64,000 nt of DNA from Bacilli bacterium (lineage in GTDB: Bacteria; Bacillota_I; Bacilli_A; RFN20; CAG-826): NCBI GenBank assembly GCA_022482735.1, contig JAKVOO010000001.1:181699-245698 (forward strand), written 5' to 3'. The notes beneath the pieces were generated by a model that was not told the origin of the DNA, made no database searches, and saw only the letters and a program-made list of their open reading frames with translations. A program made the position numbers and the translations under genes. Every line of letters begins with the position of its first letter. Position 1 is the first letter of the stretch. Of this stretch, positions 8,704 to 17,470 are shown in pieces.

Positions 8704-8732
8704 ATGTTATCATTATTATGCTTACTTGTCAA
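8704..8732 (-). promoter_or_regulatory. Promoter of infC-rpmI-rplT
   Basis: A consensus TTGACA (8732-8727) and TAACAT (8709-8704) are separated by exactly 17 bases on the minus strand, just upstream of the leader. Confidence 0.75.
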
Positions 8733-8806
8733 CGCTCAAAGAATATTATTTTAAATAAAAACAAAAGGTAAGACCTAGTCAAAAACATACGTAAAATATT
8801 AGTTAA

Positions 8807-10708
8807 TTATTCCCGAACTGGCAAACTTTTGCTAACAACTTCCGAATGTACTTTTTCCATGAAGTTATCCAGACTTACTTTTACCTGCAACTCACTTCCG
8901 TATGGCCGGAACGTAACAGATTTTTCTTCCATTTCTTTATCGCCAATGACGAGGGTATAAGGAATTTTTTTAATTTGGGCTTGTCTTAACCGATAGCCGA
9001 GTTTCTCATTAGAATCATCGACTTTAGCACGGATGTTAATCGATAGAAGTTTAGCCAAGACTTCCTTAGCATAGTCACCGTGGACTTCATTGTTGACGGG
9101 CAGAATTCGCACTTGCTCTGGCGATAGCCAAAGCGGGAATGCTCCGGCGAAATTCTCAGTTAAGATGCCAATAAAACGTTCTACCGAACCAAATATTGCC
9201 CGGTGAAGCATAATTGGCCGTTGCTTAGTATTATTCTCGTCAATATAGGTGACATCAAAACGTTCAGGTAGGTTCATATCTAACTGAATGGTTCCGCATT
9301 GCCAAACCCGATTTAAGGAGTCACGAAGCTTAAAATCAAGTTTTGGGCCATAAAAGGCACCATCGCCGGGATTAAGTTTATACTCTTTACCAACAGCATG
9401 GCAGGCTTTAGCCAGTGCTGCTTCCGCTAAATCCCAAATCTTTATGTCTCCAATATATTTCTTTTCGGGACGGGTTGACAGCTCAATGTTATAGGAAAGA
9501 CCAAAAACGGCATATATTTTATCAAAAAGATGCAATAACTTTTCAAGTTCATCCTCTAATTGATCAGGCCGACAGAAAACATGGGCATCATCCTGCGTAA
9601 AGGTACGAACACGAAATAGACCATTTAAGGCTCCACTGGCTTCATGGCGATGAACTAGGCCAAGTTCTCCCATTCTTATCGGCAAATCTTTATATGAATG
9701 TAAGTCGTTCTTATAAACAAGAATGCCGCCGGGACAGTTCATTGGTTTAATAGCAAACTCTTGCTCATCAATTTTTGTCGTATACATATTATCTTTGTAG
9801 TTCGACCAATGACCAGAAATCTCCCATAATTGACGATTAAGCATAATTGGGGTCTTCACAAAAACGTATCCTTCTTTGGTGTGAATATCATACCAAAAGT
9901 TCTCCAGCTCATTACGAAGAATCATACCATTCGGTAACCAAAATGGCATACCTGGACCAAACTCGCTAATCATAAATAGTCCTAACTCCCGACCTAATTT
10001 CTTGTGATCACGCTTTTTGGCCTCTTCAAGATTAGCCAAGAAATTTTTCAGATCATCCTCACTAAAAAAAGCGGTTCCGTAAATTCGAACTAATTGTTTA
10101 TTTTTGGAATCACCACGCCAATAAGCACCAGCAACCGACTGCAATTTAAAATGTTTGATGTAACCAGTTGAAGGCAAATGTGGACCTGTGCACAAATCAA
10201 CAAAATCACCCTGTTCATAAACGGATATTTGACCTTCAATTCCAGCAATTAACTCCAGTTTATAGGGATTGTGGGCAAAAATTTTCTTGGCTTCGTCCTT
10301 TGTAACATCGTGACGAATAATCGGCAAATTTTCTTTGCTGATTTTTTTCATTTCTGCTTCTATTTTTGCAAAGTCGCTATCGGTGATAACGGTATCTTTG
10401 AAGTCAATATCATAGTAAAATCCATCTTCGATGGCAGGACCAAAGCCAAATAATGCCTGAGGATAAAGATGACTGATTGCCTGAGCCAACAAATGGGAGG
10501 CACTATGGCGAAGAAGTTCAAGCGATTGAATATCATCTTCAGTCAAAAAAGATAAATCACCCTCGTCGAGGATAGGTGAACGCAAGTCAAAGAGTTGTCC
10601 GTTTAACCTGTAAGCCAATGCCTTCTTAATGCCCAGCAATTTCATTAAATCAAAGCCAGAAAGACCTCTTTCAACCGACATTTCCTTTTCATCAATACTT
10701 AATTTCAT
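8807..10708 (-). CDS. thrS: Threonyl-tRNA synthetase
   Basis: Charges tRNA-Thr. The start is set at 10708 (MKLSIDEKEMS) because GGAGGAG precedes it. The longer open frame to 10804 runs through the T-box antiterminator and is not coding. The 633 residues fit the family: TGS domain (1-60), editing domain with HSASHLLAQA (about 70-240), class II catalytic core with the zinc and active-site segments (KPMNCPGG, YRLR-type motif in GYRLRQAQ) and the anticodon-binding domain (about 535-633). It is a single-gene unit with its own promoter and T-box. Confidence 0.97.
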   Translation of the reverse strand: MKLSIDEKEMSVERGLSGFDLMKLLGIKKALAYRLNGQLFDLRSPILDEGDLSFLTEDDIQSLELLRHSASHLLAQAISHLYPQALFGFGPAIEDGFYYDIDFKDTVITDSDFAKIEAEMKKISKENLPIIRHDVTKDEAKKIFAHNPYKLELIAGIEGQISVYEQGDFVDLCTGPHLPSTGYIKHFKLQSVAGAYWRGDSKNKQLVRIYGTAFFSEDDLKNFLANLEEAKKRDHKKLGRELGLFMISEFGPGMPFWLPNGMILRNELENFWYDIHTKEGYVFVKTPIMLNRQLWEISGHWSNYKDNMYTTKIDEQEFAIKPMNCPGGILVYKNDLHSYKDLPIRMGELGLVHRHEASGALNGLFRVRTFTQDDAHVFCRPDQLEDELEKLLHLFDKIYAVFGLSYNIELSTRPEKKYIGDIKIWDLAEAALAKACHAVGKEYKLNPGDGAFYGPKLDFKLRDSLNRVWQCGTIQLDMNLPERFDVTYIDENNTKQRPIMLHRAIFGSVERFIGILTENFAGAFPLWLSPEQVRILPVNNEVHGDYAKEVLAKLLSINIRAKVDDSNEKLGYRLRQAQIKKIPYTLVIGDKEMEEKSVTFRPYGSELQVKVSLDNFMEKVHSEVVSKSLPVRE

Positions 10709-10720
10709 ACGTTCTCCTCC

Positions 10721-10928
10721 TAAATAAAAAGGCATCCATATAAGGACGCCTGAACGTGTTACCACCTTAATTCGAAGAAGTAAATTCTTCGCACTCAAAT
10801 CCATAACGGGGAATCCGTCTAATTCATCATTAGAAGCTCCAGAGTGGTTTCATTCAACTCCACTATTGGCTTGCACCCAATGCCAATTCTCTAAAAAGTG
10901 AAATTTGAAGACATATCTCTTTCGTAGC
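10721..10928 (-). promoter_or_regulatory. T-box leader of thrS (threonine specifier ACC)
   Basis: tRNA-sensing leader of about 200 bases. Read on the minus strand, stem I has the specifier codon ACC (10848-10846) in the loop context GAATGAAACCACTC. The T-box sequence AAGGTGGTAACACG lies at about 10775-10762, a variant of the usual TGGTACCGCG. The last hairpin, GGCGTCC/GGATGCC (10750-10731), is followed by T's before the ribosome binding site. Uncharged tRNA-Thr should stabilise the antiterminator and allow thrS transcription. Confidence 0.93.
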
Positions 10929-10934
10929 AAGTAA

Positions 10935-10963
10935 ACTATATACTATTTATTTAATTAAATAAA
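10935..10963 (-). promoter_or_regulatory. Promoter of thrS
   Basis: TTTATT (10963-10958) and TATAGT (10940-10935) with 17-base spacing on the minus strand. It lies immediately after the degV stop codon, so thrS is transcribed apart from the glycolytic genes. Confidence 0.5.
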
Positions 10964-11824
10964 CTACTTTACACCAATTTTCTTGGAAAGACCGCAGCCA
11001 ATGGTTCCCGGACCCGTGTGGGCACAAACATTAATTGATAAATCAGAGACATTCAAATCAAATTTAGGCATCAATTCGCCAGCTGCTTTTCTGACCATAT
11101 CTAATAATTCGGGTTTAGTATCAAAAACGACGACATTTAGATTATATTCATCAGGCGATAGTTTCATATTTGCTAATTTAATAATTTCTTCACGAATAGT
11201 CTTTTTAATATTGCGCGTGGTCGCCTCTTTTTCAATCAAACCATTCTTAAATGCTAAAATTGGTTTAATTCCCAAAAGATTACCAACAGCCGCTACGGTG
11301 GGAGAAATTCTTCCGCCGTTTTTAAGATGAGTTAGATTTTCAGGAATAAAGAAAAGCCAACCATCAGTTCGCCGATTTAAACAAATCTTCTCGATTTCGT
11401 CACGTCCAAGACCCAAGTCCGCATAATGCTTAGCGGTTAAAACATTTTCAGCCATATAACGGCATATTGATAATGAATCGATAACTGTAATTTTCCCCGG
11501 CCAGTTTTCACCGCAGGTTTTAGTAAACAAATCATACATGCTGGACAAATGACTCGAAATAGTAAAATGAATGATTTCATCGTAGCCCTGAGCGAAAATG
11601 TTGTTAAAATATAATTCTATTTCATAGGGAGTCGGAGTTGAGGTTTTAATCTTATGGCCGCCTCTCATCATTTTGGCTAATGAAACATTGGTAATGTCAA
11701 TTCCATCATGGTACTCGGTTTCATCGACAATGACGTTTAATGGAAGGACAAAAATACCTAATTCGTGGGCTTTTTCTTGGCTAATAGAGAGCGTGGAATC
11801 ACTGCTGATGGCAATCTTACTCAT
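10964..11824 (-). CDS. DegV family fatty-acid-binding protein
   Basis: Member of the DegV/FakB family (286 aa). Such proteins bind a fatty acid in the groove between two domains; FakB proteins present it to the kinase FakA for phosphorylation. The N-terminus KIAISSDSTLSIS and the DSLSICRYM, GGRISPTVA and HTGPGTIG segments are the conserved binding loops. The start is preceded by GAGGATT. It is the last gene after pfkA-pyk-ROK, about 40 bases behind the ROK gene. No fakA is visible in this window, so the physiological ligand is unassigned. Confidence 0.9.
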   Translation of the reverse strand: MSKIAISSDSTLSISQEKAHELGIFVLPLNVIVDETEYHDGIDITNVSLAKMMRGGHKIKTSTPTPYEIELYFNNIFAQGYDEIIHFTISSHLSSMYDLFTKTCGENWPGKITVIDSLSICRYMAENVLTAKHYADLGLGRDEIEKICLNRRTDGWLFFIPENLTHLKNGGRISPTVAAVGNLLGIKPILAFKNGLIEKEATTRNIKKTIREEIIKLANMKLSPDEYNLNVVVFDTKPELLDMVRKAAGELMPKFDLNVSDLSINVCAHTGPGTIGCGLSKKIGVK

Positions 11825-11863
11825 GAAATTAATCCTCGTTTCATTAACATTATAATCAAAAAT

Positions 11864-12715
11864 CTATTTATTGGCACTACCTTTATTTAGAAAGCCAAAA
11901 GCGGCTCCACCAATTAATCCCGCATCCTGATCGAAGCCGGCTGGTTTAATGATAACTTCGGGATGGCGCCGAATTATCTCATCAAGAAAAACATCGGCAC
12001 TCTTCATGACACCACCCGTTAAAACGATAATTGACGGGGAAAAAGCCGCGACAATATCCGTAAAAAATGAATCCAAAATATCTAGCCAATCATTAAAAAC
12101 CGGAAAAATCGCTGTATCGCGCAGCCGAATCCGTTCAAAAAATTGTGATGTTCGTTCAATTTCAATGCCATTTAAACGGCATAAATTAATAATTCCTGAT
12201 CCAGAAGCGATTTTTTCAAGCTCATAATAGGAATTATGGTAATGAACTAGTGTATGACCAATTTCGTTGGAATATTGACAAATTTTTCGATCTTGAATAT
12301 AGGCTCCGCCCACCCCGGTTGATATTGTGATAAAAAAAGTTGAATAGAGGTTCTTACCTTGACCGATAGCTGCTTCGGCTAATCCGGCCATTTCGGCGTC
12401 GTTACGCACCATCGCGGGAATTTTAAAGTAATACTCAACATACTCCCGAAGCGGAATATTTTCGATATGGATATTCGGCAAGGCATCAATAAAACCATTG
12501 GATCGGACTCTACCAGGTACCCCCATAGAAATTGCAATCGGATTATATTTTTTGTAGTCAAGGTCAGTAATTATTTCAGCAACTTGTTTTAAAAAAAGAT
12601 CAACTGATCCAACTATAGTTGAACGTCTAAGTGAATTGACAATTTGATATTTGTCATTGATAATCGCCGCTCGTAAATTCGTACCGCCAATATCCAAAGA
12701 GATAACATACTGCAT
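11864..12715 (-). CDS. ROK-family sugar kinase, probable glucokinase
   Basis: Phosphorylates a hexose with ATP, feeding glycolysis (283 aa). Conserved parts are phosphate-1 DIGGTNLRAAI at the N-terminus, the MGVPGRV segment, the catalytic region RNDAEMAGLAEA, FITISTGVGGAYI and TGGVMKSADV. The ROK zinc site (CxCGxxGC) that normally follows the substrate histidine is absent. The histidine segment EIGHTLVH is kept, but the following residues (YYELEKIASGSG) have no cysteines. It sits one base after the pyk stop in pfkA-pyk-ROK-degV, which supports a glycolytic role. Glucose specificity is inferred; another sugar or amino sugar is possible. Confidence 0.82.
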   Translation of the reverse strand: MQYVISLDIGGTNLRAAIINDKYQIVNSLRRSTIVGSVDLFLKQVAEIITDLDYKKYNPIAISMGVPGRVRSNGFIDALPNIHIENIPLREYVEYYFKIPAMVRNDAEMAGLAEAAIGQGKNLYSTFFITISTGVGGAYIQDRKICQYSNEIGHTLVHYHNSYYELEKIASGSGIINLCRLNGIEIERTSQFFERIRLRDTAIFPVFNDWLDILDSFFTDIVAAFSPSIIVLTGGVMKSADVFLDEIIRRHPEVIIKPAGFDQDAGLIGGAAFGFLNKGSANK

Positions 12716-12716
12716 T

Positions 12717-14165
12717 TTAAATATCCTTTATTTCATTGACATTAACGATTCGCATAAAGTTTGTCCGCCCACTGCCAGTAGGCGTTCCGCCAGTAATGAT
12801 AATTGGACTACCGGCAGCAAGACCCAAATCATGAGATTTAATAAGAGCTAGTGCTTCCATATCTTCAATCAGTTGCGGAAGTTGCTTTATTACGATGGTA
12901 TTAATTCCCCAATACAAGCCAAGATTCAAAGCCGTCTCACGTCGATGCGAAACAACAATAATTGGACAAGATGGCCGCGCCTTCGAAATGCGACATCCAG
13001 ACATTCCAGTTTCGGAAAAACAAAAAATCAAACGTGCTCCTATCAAATTAGCTGTGTTGGCCACCGAATTTGCAATGGCATCGGAATTGTTCTTTTCTGA
13101 AGTTGAATAGGCTTCCTCCGCTAAAGCGCGATAGTCAAGATGTTGTTCAATGGTGGCACTAATTTTCGCTTGCATGGCCACCGCTTCAATTGGGTAGTCG
13201 CCAGAAGCGCTCTCAGCAGAAAGCATTACGGCATCAGTTGATTCGCGAATAGCGGTAGCGACATCGCTCACTTCCGCCCGTGTTGGAACTGGATGAGTTA
13301 CCATTGAGTCCAGCATTTGAGTGGCGGTAATAACCGGCTTTCCAATTTGTCGGCACTTCCGAATCAACTCCTCTTGGTAAACGGGAACTAATTCGGGCGG
13401 CACCTCTACTCCTAAGTCCCCACGAGCAACCATAATGCCGTCAGCAACTTTTAAAATTTCATCAATACGTTCGACGCCTTCTTTGTTTTCAATTTTAGCG
13501 ATAACTGGGACATTATCTCTTCCAGCGTCCTCACACACTTTTTTGATTTGCAAAATATCATCTGGTCGCCGACAAAAACTGGCGGCAATCATGTCGATGC
13601 CGTTTTGGCAACCAAAGGTAATGTCATCGCGGTCAATATCGCTTACATAGGGCATTGATAAGCGGGCAAAAGGAGCATTTACCCCTTTACGATTTTTTAA
13701 AAAGTGACTATTTAAGGCCTGGCAAACAAGTTCGCGTCGCTCGTCGTCCTTTTCAACAATCAAAAGGTTCAAATTGCCATCATCAATTTTGATATGGTCA
13801 CCAACCTTTACATCATCATATAATCCTGGATATGAAATTGAAAACTTATCGGCCGTTCCCAACACTTCATCCATTGAGATGCGGACAATTTTATCACGAT
13901 CAATTTTCACGCCACCATTCTCAAATAAATGGCAACGAATTTCCGGCCCCTTTGTATCGAGCATTACGGGAATAAAAACCCCACGTTCCTTTTCAATTTG
14001 GCGCGCAATTTTAATACGGTTGAGATGTTCGTCATAACTTCCGTGGGAAAAATTTAAACGCATAACATTCATTCCAGCATCTAAAAGGGCAGATATTTTC
14101 TCATAGGATTCGCTGGCGGGACCGATGGTACAGACAATTTTAGTTTTTTTGCTGATATTAAACAT
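12717..14165 (-). CDS. pyk: Pyruvate kinase
   Basis: Last step of glycolysis, phosphoenolpyruvate plus ADP to pyruvate plus ATP. The 482 residues show TKIVCTIGPAS at the start, LDTKGPEIR, the active-site segment VIAKIENKEGVERI, MVARGDLGVEVP and ITATQMLDSM. It has the usual A, B and C domains but lacks the extra PEP-utiliser-like C-terminal domain found in Bacillus pyruvate kinases. It follows pfkA by 30 bases with GAGG ahead of the start, the standard Firmicutes pair. Confidence 0.97.
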   Translation of the reverse strand: MFNISKKTKIVCTIGPASESYEKISALLDAGMNVMRLNFSHGSYDEHLNRIKIARQIEKERGVFIPVMLDTKGPEIRCHLFENGGVKIDRDKIVRISMDEVLGTADKFSISYPGLYDDVKVGDHIKIDDGNLNLLIVEKDDERRELVCQALNSHFLKNRKGVNAPFARLSMPYVSDIDRDDITFGCQNGIDMIAASFCRRPDDILQIKKVCEDAGRDNVPVIAKIENKEGVERIDEILKVADGIMVARGDLGVEVPPELVPVYQEELIRKCRQIGKPVITATQMLDSMVTHPVPTRAEVSDVATAIRESTDAVMLSAESASGDYPIEAVAMQAKISATIEQHLDYRALAEEAYSTSEKNNSDAIANSVANTANLIGARLIFCFSETGMSGCRISKARPSCPIIVVSHRRETALNLGLYWGINTIVIKQLPQLIEDMEALALIKSHDLGLAAGSPIIITGGTPTGSGRTNFMRIVNVNEIKDI

Positions 14166-14195
14166 TTTCTTACCTCAAAACTTCCTACGATGTGA

Positions 14196-15158
14196 CTACT
14201 TTAAGGTGGCAATAACATCAATTAATTCTTTTGTTGTATCTTTCTTCATAACCAAAGCTTCATTAATGTCAAAATCAACAAGCTTTCCGTCCTTCATCCC
14301 GACGCATCTTCCGCCTTTGCCATCAAGTAATAAGTTGATAGCATGAACACCAAGTCGGGCTGACAAGACACGATCAAAAGCGGATGGAGAACCACCCCGT
14401 TGAATATGACCTAGAACTGTTGTCCGAGTATCAAATCCGGTTTTCTCGGCAATCATCTCGGCGAACTGATTAAGATCAGGGATTAGTTTTTCCGAAACGA
14501 TGACTAAAGCATGCCGAGCGCGATTCATATGAATATGCCGCAACTTGGCAATAACCTCATCATCATCTGGGCGATATTCGGGGGACAATATTAAATCCGC
14601 ACCGCAAGCAGTACCGCCGAAAAGTGCTAGGTCGCCGCAGCGATTGCCCATAACTTCAATTATTGAACACCGTTGATGGGAAGAAGAGGTATCCCGCAAT
14701 TTGTCAACAGCTTGAACGATTGTATTTAAACAGGTATCAAAACCTATGGTATAGTCGGTAGATGAAATATCATTGTCGATGGTGCCAGGAAGACCAATGC
14801 AGTTAATTCCTAACTTGGTTAAGGCCATTGCGCCTTTATAAGTTCCATCGCCACCTATGGTCACAAGGGCATCAATACCATGACGCTTCAAATTCTCCAC
14901 GGCTTTCTTTTGAACTTCGATGGTTGCAAATTCAGGAAGACGAGCGGTACGAATAATCGTTCCACCACGCATCAAAATTTCACTCACGAAACTACGATCA
15001 ACTTCGATGATGTCATCATCAACCAAGCCTTTGTAGCCTTCAAAAACCGCATACATCTTTAGACCGTTTTTAATTCCTGCGCGGACGATTGCTCTAATGG
15101 CAGCATTCATGCCCGGTGCATCACCGCCGGAAGTCAAAACACCGACTTTTTTAATCAT
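14196..15158 (-). CDS. pfkA: ATP-dependent 6-phosphofructokinase
   Basis: Phosphorylates fructose 6-phosphate, the committing step of glycolysis. The frame extends to 15194, but the start at 15158 (MIKKVGVLTSGGDAPGMN) has AGGAGG upstream and gives 320 residues, the family length. Visible are the ATP site GGDGTYKGA, the active site GTIDNDISSTDYTIGFDT and the MGNRCGDLAL and GHIQRGGSPSA segments. First gene of pfkA-pyk-ROK-degV and divergent from dnaB. Confidence 0.97.
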   Translation of the reverse strand: MIKKVGVLTSGGDAPGMNAAIRAIVRAGIKNGLKMYAVFEGYKGLVDDDIIEVDRSFVSEILMRGGTIIRTARLPEFATIEVQKKAVENLKRHGIDALVTIGGDGTYKGAMALTKLGINCIGLPGTIDNDISSTDYTIGFDTCLNTIVQAVDKLRDTSSSHQRCSIIEVMGNRCGDLALFGGTACGADLILSPEYRPDDDEVIAKLRHIHMNRARHALVIVSEKLIPDLNQFAEMIAEKTGFDTRTTVLGHIQRGGSPSAFDRVLSARLGVHAINLLLDGKGGRCVGMKDGKLVDFDINEALVMKKDTTKELIDVIATLK

Positions 15159-15304
15159 AAAAAGATAACCTCCTAGTTTCAGTGAAACTATCAAACTAAT
15201 GTTAACACATTTATGGGGTAAAATTAAAGATAAAGACGATACGAAACCACGTTTTCGTTGGACTAAAAATAAACGATGTTATATTATCAAATAAGAGGTA
15301 AGGT

Positions 15305-16567
15305 ATGACTTCAGTTAAAGAGAAAGATTTTGCCGAAATTCGTTCGGCTTCACTAATTAGTGACAACGATACAACAATTTTGTTGGCCTTATATCAGCCG
15401 CTGGTCGGTCATGTTTCGGTTGCGCTGTTTTTGACTCTTTTCAATGCGTGGAAACTTGAACGAGACCAGGTGTTTTCAATTGGTGATTTTCTTTCTTTGA
15501 CCGATATGAATCTAAATGCTTTTAATATAGCTCGTCAACGGCTTGAGGGAGTGGGGTTACTGCGGACCTATTATGAACAGGAAAAAGACTTTTCCTTTTA
15601 TACATTCGAATTGTATGCTCCAAAATCGCCTTATGATTTTTTTGATGATCAACTTTTTAAAGGTATGCTCATTAAATCAATTGGCTTAAAGGCGACCAAC
15701 CACCTTTTGAAACTATTTAAAGCGGATGAAGTTGTTAGTGATAAGCAGGAAATATCATCATCTTTTGTTGAAGTTTTCCGTCCCGATTTTAATGATCCAG
15801 CTTATAACAACGCACTAAATAATTTTGCTTCCTCCATTCGACATGGAAAGCTTGATGTCGATTTTGATGATGATAAATTTTTTGATGAGCTTTTTAATCA
15901 AGGGATGATTAAAAAAGACGCTTTAGCTAATGATGAATATAAGCACGCAAAACAATTAGGAACCTTATATGGGGTGGATGAACAGGTTTTGGCCAAGTGT
16001 GTTGTTTCAAGTTATGCTCCCGACGAGATTTTTGGTCAAAGAGTGAATTTTTTAATTTTAAAGAATTATTTGGATGAAGAAAAAAAATATACTTTTGCTC
16101 AACCGAAAAGTAAAAGAAAACAACTATTACATAGCGAGGCTGAAGTTAGTAAACTTATTAATGGAATGGAACTAAGTTCCCCGATTGATTTTTTAGCACT
16201 GCTTCAGAATGGGCGACCAATTGTGCCGAGCGACCGCCAACTCTTAGAGGACTTATCAATTAAATACGGACTTACAAATGGAGTCATAAACGCCTTAGTA
16301 TTTACAGTTTTAAGACTTAAAAACAATCAATTATCATACGCTTATACTACTAAGATTGCCGGGGCGCTTGTTCGCGAAAAAATAGATACCGCGCTTGATG
16401 CGACTAACTACTTGCGCGATAACCTGAAGGAACTTGCCAAGCGGAAGAAAGCTATTCCTAGTAGTGAGGATAAGAATAGCGATAATGATAAAGTTAAAAT
16501 TGCTAGTGAAATTAGCGATGATGAATTAAAAGAATTGGAACGGGCACTTAAGGAGCAGGGTAAGTAA
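15305..16567 (+). CDS. dnaB: Replication initiation and membrane attachment protein DnaB (Gram-positive type)
   Basis: Helicase-loading cofactor of the Firmicutes primosome, 420 aa, not the helicase of the same name in E. coli. The N-terminal part resembles the DnaB/DnaD winged-helix region. The C-terminal DnaB_2 domain (about 280-370, with LLEDLSIKYGLTNGVINALV) is recognisable. The tail is charged and probably disordered. It abuts dnaI, and the dnaB-dnaI pair is diagnostic of Bacilli. A possible promoter (TTGGAC, 16-base spacer, TATATT) lies in the 146-base gap to pfkA, and GAGG precedes the start. Confidence 0.88.
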   Translation: MTSVKEKDFAEIRSASLISDNDTTILLALYQPLVGHVSVALFLTLFNAWKLERDQVFSIGDFLSLTDMNLNAFNIARQRLEGVGLLRTYYEQEKDFSFYTFELYAPKSPYDFFDDQLFKGMLIKSIGLKATNHLLKLFKADEVVSDKQEISSSFVEVFRPDFNDPAYNNALNNFASSIRHGKLDVDFDDDKFFDELFNQGMIKKDALANDEYKHAKQLGTLYGVDEQVLAKCVVSSYAPDEIFGQRVNFLILKNYLDEEKKYTFAQPKSKRKQLLHSEAEVSKLINGMELSSPIDFLALLQNGRPIVPSDRQLLEDLSIKYGLTNGVINALVFTVLRLKNNQLSYAYTTKIAGALVREKIDTALDATNYLRDNLKELAKRKKAIPSSEDKNSDNDKVKIASEISDDELKELERALKEQGK

Positions 16568-17470
16568 ATGGAAAAAATTGATGTCAGCAAATTTCAAAAT
16601 AGAGATTATCAAAAAGCAATTGAAGAACTTTTAAGAAAAATTCTAAGTGATCGAAAAGTTTGGACTGCGCTACAAGGTGTGGGTGTCGATGAAGCCATTG
16701 CTCGGGCAAACTTAGGAACAATTCTAGAGTTTTATGATAATTTTTACGCTTGCGAAAAATATAATTCTGATCCTGGCGATGATGATAAACGAGGGCCGCT
16801 TCAACTTAATCTTCGCCTTGAAGACGGGGTATTAATGCGTGAATATGCCCACTGTCAGGCTGATAATGCAAAGATAAAACGCAGTCGCAATGTTATTTAT
16901 AGTGACTTACCATCCGAGTGGAGTAAATATCGTTTAAATGGCGACTATACGGCCGATATTACGACCAAAAGAGGGCCACTTATTCTTGAGTTCCTAAGCA
17001 ATCTGAAAGATCCCAAGCACTGGATATTTATCAGCGGTGATCACAACAAGGGAAAAAGCTTCTTAGCTAGCATCTATTTTAATGAAGTAATTAGCCGAAA
17101 TCTAGGAACAGCCGCTTTTGTGGATACACCCCAAGCAATTAAAGAAGTAAATGACGTTTATTTTAATAATCGGGATGAAGCGGATAAGATGCTTCAAAAA
17201 ATGGCTGATGTCGATTATCTTTTTCTCGATGGCTTTGGTAATGAATACATTAGTGATTTTACCCGCGATAACTTTATTTTGCCTTTAATAAGCGAGCGTT
17301 CTAAAGAGAAGAAAATAACTGTTTTTATAAGTAACTATCATCTTGATGATATTGATGTTGTATATGGCCTTAGAAGCAAAGCGGGACAGTTGAAGGCTAG
17401 ACAAATAAAAAGCATTATTAAAGCCAATATCACCCAGGAGTACTATTTAGATGGAATTGAAACTTATTGA
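16568..17470 (+). CDS. dnaI: Primosomal protein DnaI, helicase loader ATPase
   Basis: AAA+ ATPase that loads the replicative helicase, 300 aa. The N-terminal domain (1-100) is the helicase-binding region. The ATPase has Walker A GDHNKGKS (about residue 157) and an arginine-rich C-terminus. The Walker B segment reads LFLDGFGNE where DnaI normally has LDD(I/L)GAE, so the second acidic residue is a glycine. It starts one base after the dnaB stop. Its TGA stop overlaps the 3' end of the convergent mutM::coaE gene by a few bases. Confidence 0.92.
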   Translation: MEKIDVSKFQNRDYQKAIEELLRKILSDRKVWTALQGVGVDEAIARANLGTILEFYDNFYACEKYNSDPGDDDKRGPLQLNLRLEDGVLMREYAHCQADNAKIKRSRNVIYSDLPSEWSKYRLNGDYTADITTKRGPLILEFLSNLKDPKHWIFISGDHNKGKSFLASIYFNEVISRNLGTAAFVDTPQAIKEVNDVYFNNRDEADKMLQKMADVDYLFLDGFGNEYISDFTRDNFILPLISERSKEKKITVFISNYHLDDIDVVYGLRSKAGQLKARQIKSIIKANITQEYYLDGIETY

